The position numbers were made by a program, and so were the translations under genes. From contig CALKUS010000264.1 in assembly GCA_937996755.1 (NCBI GenBank), positions 1-25,456 of the forward strand: DNA of 25,456 nt, in the 5' to 3' direction. Shown here in pieces: positions 23,967-25,456 of the stretch (the first letter of the stretch is position 1; every line of letters starts with the position of its first letter). This DNA comes from an uncultured Pseudomonadota bacterium (lineage in GTDB: Bacteria > Pseudomonadota > Gammaproteobacteria > Xanthomonadales > Ahniellaceae). The notes beneath the pieces are model-generated. The model did no database searches and had not been told where the DNA came from. It saw only the letters and a program-made list of their open reading frames with translations.

Positions 23967-24721
23967 TGCGCGCCCTCCTCGTTGCCGCGTCGTTCCTGGC
24001 CGCCGCGTCGGCCGTCGACGCGCGCTCGATCACGATCTCGCCGACGGCGCCCGTCGCGCTCGAATTCGTGCACGCCACGATTTCGCTGAGCAGCTGCGAG
24101 CGCGTCGCCGGCGTCGAACCGACCGAAGGCGGCTTCCAGGTGCTCATCGACAGCGAGCTGCCCGGGCCGCGCTGCGATGCGCTCGGCTCGCGCGACCTCA
24201 CGCTCGGCGCGTTCCCGCCGGGCACCTACGCCATCACGACGATCGTGCGGTTTCCCGGCCGGCCGCCGACCATCGAGGACGGCAGCGCCACGATCACCGT
24301 ATCGGCGAGCGTCGCGTCGACGTTCCCGGGCGACGACCTCCCGCGTGTCGACCTCTCCGGCATCTGGACGACGCCGAGCGAGCCGTACACCGGTTTCGCG
24401 TTCATCGAGTCGGAAACGCCGCCCGTGAACGGGTTCCACAGCAGCACCATCACGGGCATCTGGTACGACTTCCGCGAAAACGGCCAGCAGGCCTGGACGC
24501 TGCTGCTGTTCGACAGCACGGGTGGGCGGATCGTGCGGCCGCTCGCGACGGGATCGGGCGCTACGCGCACGATCGCGCAGCCGGTCGTCGGAACCGCGAC
24601 GCTGGCGATCGCACCGAACAATGGGCTGCGCCTGCGCGGCACGATCGACGGTCGCGCGTTCGACCTGCCGCTCGAGCGCTTCCGGTGGACGCGCGCGGCA
24701 TGGCCCGCGCGCGCGCCGACG
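23966..24721 (+). CDS. Secreted protein of the same family (paralogue 3), normal stop codon missing
   Basis: The ATG at 23966 overlaps the stop of paralogue 2 (TGATG), implying coupled translation. Signal peptide MRALLVAASFLAAASAVDA. Single module with C44 and C70, EPTEGGFQVLID and LTLGAFPPGTYAITT; C-terminal domain VDLSGIWTTPSEPYTGFAFIE, ITGIWYDFRENGQQAWTLLL and LPLERFRWTRAAWPARAP. In paralogues 1 and 2 a stop comes 6-8 codons after AWP. Here none occurs: the frame stays open to the window end (position 25456), but from about 24722 its translation is an Arg/His-rich nonsense read-through (RDRQLRRHR) of a protein encoded in another frame. I therefore end the homologous part at 24721. Either the gene is fused out of frame, a stop was lost by deletion, or the assembly is wrong here. 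Function unknown. Confidence 0.75.
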
Positions 24722-24728
24722 CGGGCCG

Positions 24729-25456
24729 CTGTGGCTCGTCGCGATCGCCAGCTTCGGCGGCACCGGTCAGTGCGGCAAGATGAGCCAGTCGCACTCGGTG
24801 CACACCAAGACCGCCGACGCCTTCACCGGGGTGTTCAATTTCCTGAAGTTCATCGGGTTGTGGGACTCGGCCAAGCAGGCCAACAACACCGCGGCGCGCG
24901 GCAGCTACTTCACGGACAGCAGCAAGGGCGGCATGTGTTCGTGTACCGCCGACGATCTGTCCAGCACGGCCGGCGCCGACGCCCCCGACGTACTGTACGT
25001 CCACACGCACGGCGATCAGGACGGCGTGTCCAGCGGCCTGCTCATGGGCAACAGCAGCTACGACTGCAACGTGCGCACCAACGACAACATGTTCTTCGGC
25101 GATCCGAAGAGCGGCGGCGACCTGGACATGGCCGTCATCAAGGCCTGCGAGTCCGGCGACTACGACGTGTGGAAGACCGGCAACTACCGCAAGCAGCTGG
25201 TGTCGACGGACAGCTCGTTCTCGCTGTACAACGCCTTTCACGGCGACTCGTCGTGCGGCTCGCACGTCACGACTTACGTCGGCAACTACGCGTCGAGCTC
25301 CATCTTCGACGGCGCCGGCGAGAACTGGCTGGACGCGTCGGTCCAGAACATCACCTGGACCGCCTCGGACCTCTTCGGCGTGACGAGTGTCGATATCGAG
25401 TACTCGATCAACAACGGCACGACGTGGCTGCCGATCGCGGCCTGCACCGCGACCTC
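24729..25456 (+). CDS. Caspase-like (clan CD-type) cysteine peptidase-like protein, 5' end missing or displaced, 3' end beyond window
   Basis: From 24729 a second frame (+1 relative to paralogue 3) encodes a coherent protein to the window edge: LWLVAIASFGGTGQCGKMSQ, then SHSVHTKTADAFTG. Numbering from 24729, the segment DVLYVHTHGDQDG gives H94-G95 and DMAVIKACESGDYDVW gives A139-C140. A hydrophobic strand before a His-Gly and before an Ala-Cys, 46 residues apart, is the clan CD (caspase, gingipain, legumain) catalytic arrangement. NAFHGDSSCG follows, then an Ig/Fn3-like beta segment, NITWTASDLFGVTSVDIEYS and NNGTTW. It recalls DUF6345-type domains, but I could not test that. The first in-frame ATG (24621) lies antisense-free but inside the coding region of paralogue 3 and gives an implausible N terminus; ATG 24780 would cut into the domain. 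So the natural start is probably lost. Confidence 0.6.
   Translation, partial: MWLVAIASFGGTGQCGKMSQSHSVHTKTADAFTGVFNFLKFIGLWDSAKQANNTAARGSYFTDSSKGGMCSCTADDLSSTAGADAPDVLYVHTHGDQDGVSSGLLMGNSSYDCNVRTNDNMFFGDPKSGGDLDMAVIKACESGDYDVWKTGNYRKQLVSTDSSFSLYNAFHGDSSCGSHVTTYVGNYASSSIFDGAGENWLDASVQNITWTASDLFGVTSVDIEYSINNGTTWLPIAACTAT

Noticed and set aside
24722..25456. In-frame continuation of paralogue 3 to the window end as one large fusion protein
   Set aside because: The continuation is Arg/His/Gln-rich nonsense, while the neighbouring frame over the same bases gives a coherent protein with catalytic-type motifs; the frame is open only because of GC bias.

Overview
The window is a GC-rich chromosomal segment from a gammaproteobacterium. 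It is most likely from the Xanthomonadales/Lysobacterales; genus cannot be fixed from sequence alone. Three things point there: (i) the housekeeping gene order smc-zipA-ligA and ftsK-lolA-rarA-serS with trxB, aat and infA close by; (ii) a short FtsK and other proteins of xanthomonad-like length; (iii) many short palindromes starting GTGGGAGCG or GTAGGAGC in the intergenic gaps. No gap between genes exceeds 300 bp.

Layout. 1-232: 5' end of a secreted BNR/YCF48-like protein (minus strand, cut by the window edge). 347-8058: minus-strand row smc, zipA, ligA, epmA (chromosome condensation, divisome anchoring, NAD-dependent ligase, EF-P lysylation), with palindromic repeats in most gaps. 8192-8581: queF on the plus strand. 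8676-8765: tRNA-Ser(UGA), bracketed by two REP copies in opposite orientation and convergent with serS. 8864-15950: minus-strand block ftsK, lolA, rarA, crcB, a small membrane protein, and serS, which has its own good sigma70-type promoter. 16056-17120: ald, alanine dehydrogenase, divergent from trxB (17312-18259). Then on the plus strand a FemAB-like/GNAT acyltransferase overlapping aat by 4 bp, followed by infA. 20708-21862: an exported PQQ-type aldose sugar dehydrogenase, convergent with infA.

The accessory end (22056-25456) is the least ordinary part. Three adjacent plus-strand genes encode exported paralogues. Each has a signal peptide, a two-cysteine Ig-like module with a GAFxPGxY motif, and a C-terminal Trp-rich beta domain ending in RFRWTR(S/A)AWP. 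The first paralogue carries two copies of the two-cysteine module. The third has no stop codon at the conserved end; the sequence switches reading frame into a protein with no credible start of its own. That protein has the His-Gly and Ala-Cys pair expected of a caspase-like (clan CD) cysteine peptidase, followed by a beta-sandwich segment, and runs off the window. This is either a genuine deletion/frameshift junction or an assembly error.

A second curiosity is lolA. A 35-bp-armed inverted repeat built of 7-bp units sits immediately inside the start codon, so about 31 residues of the signal-peptide region are written by repeat DNA.
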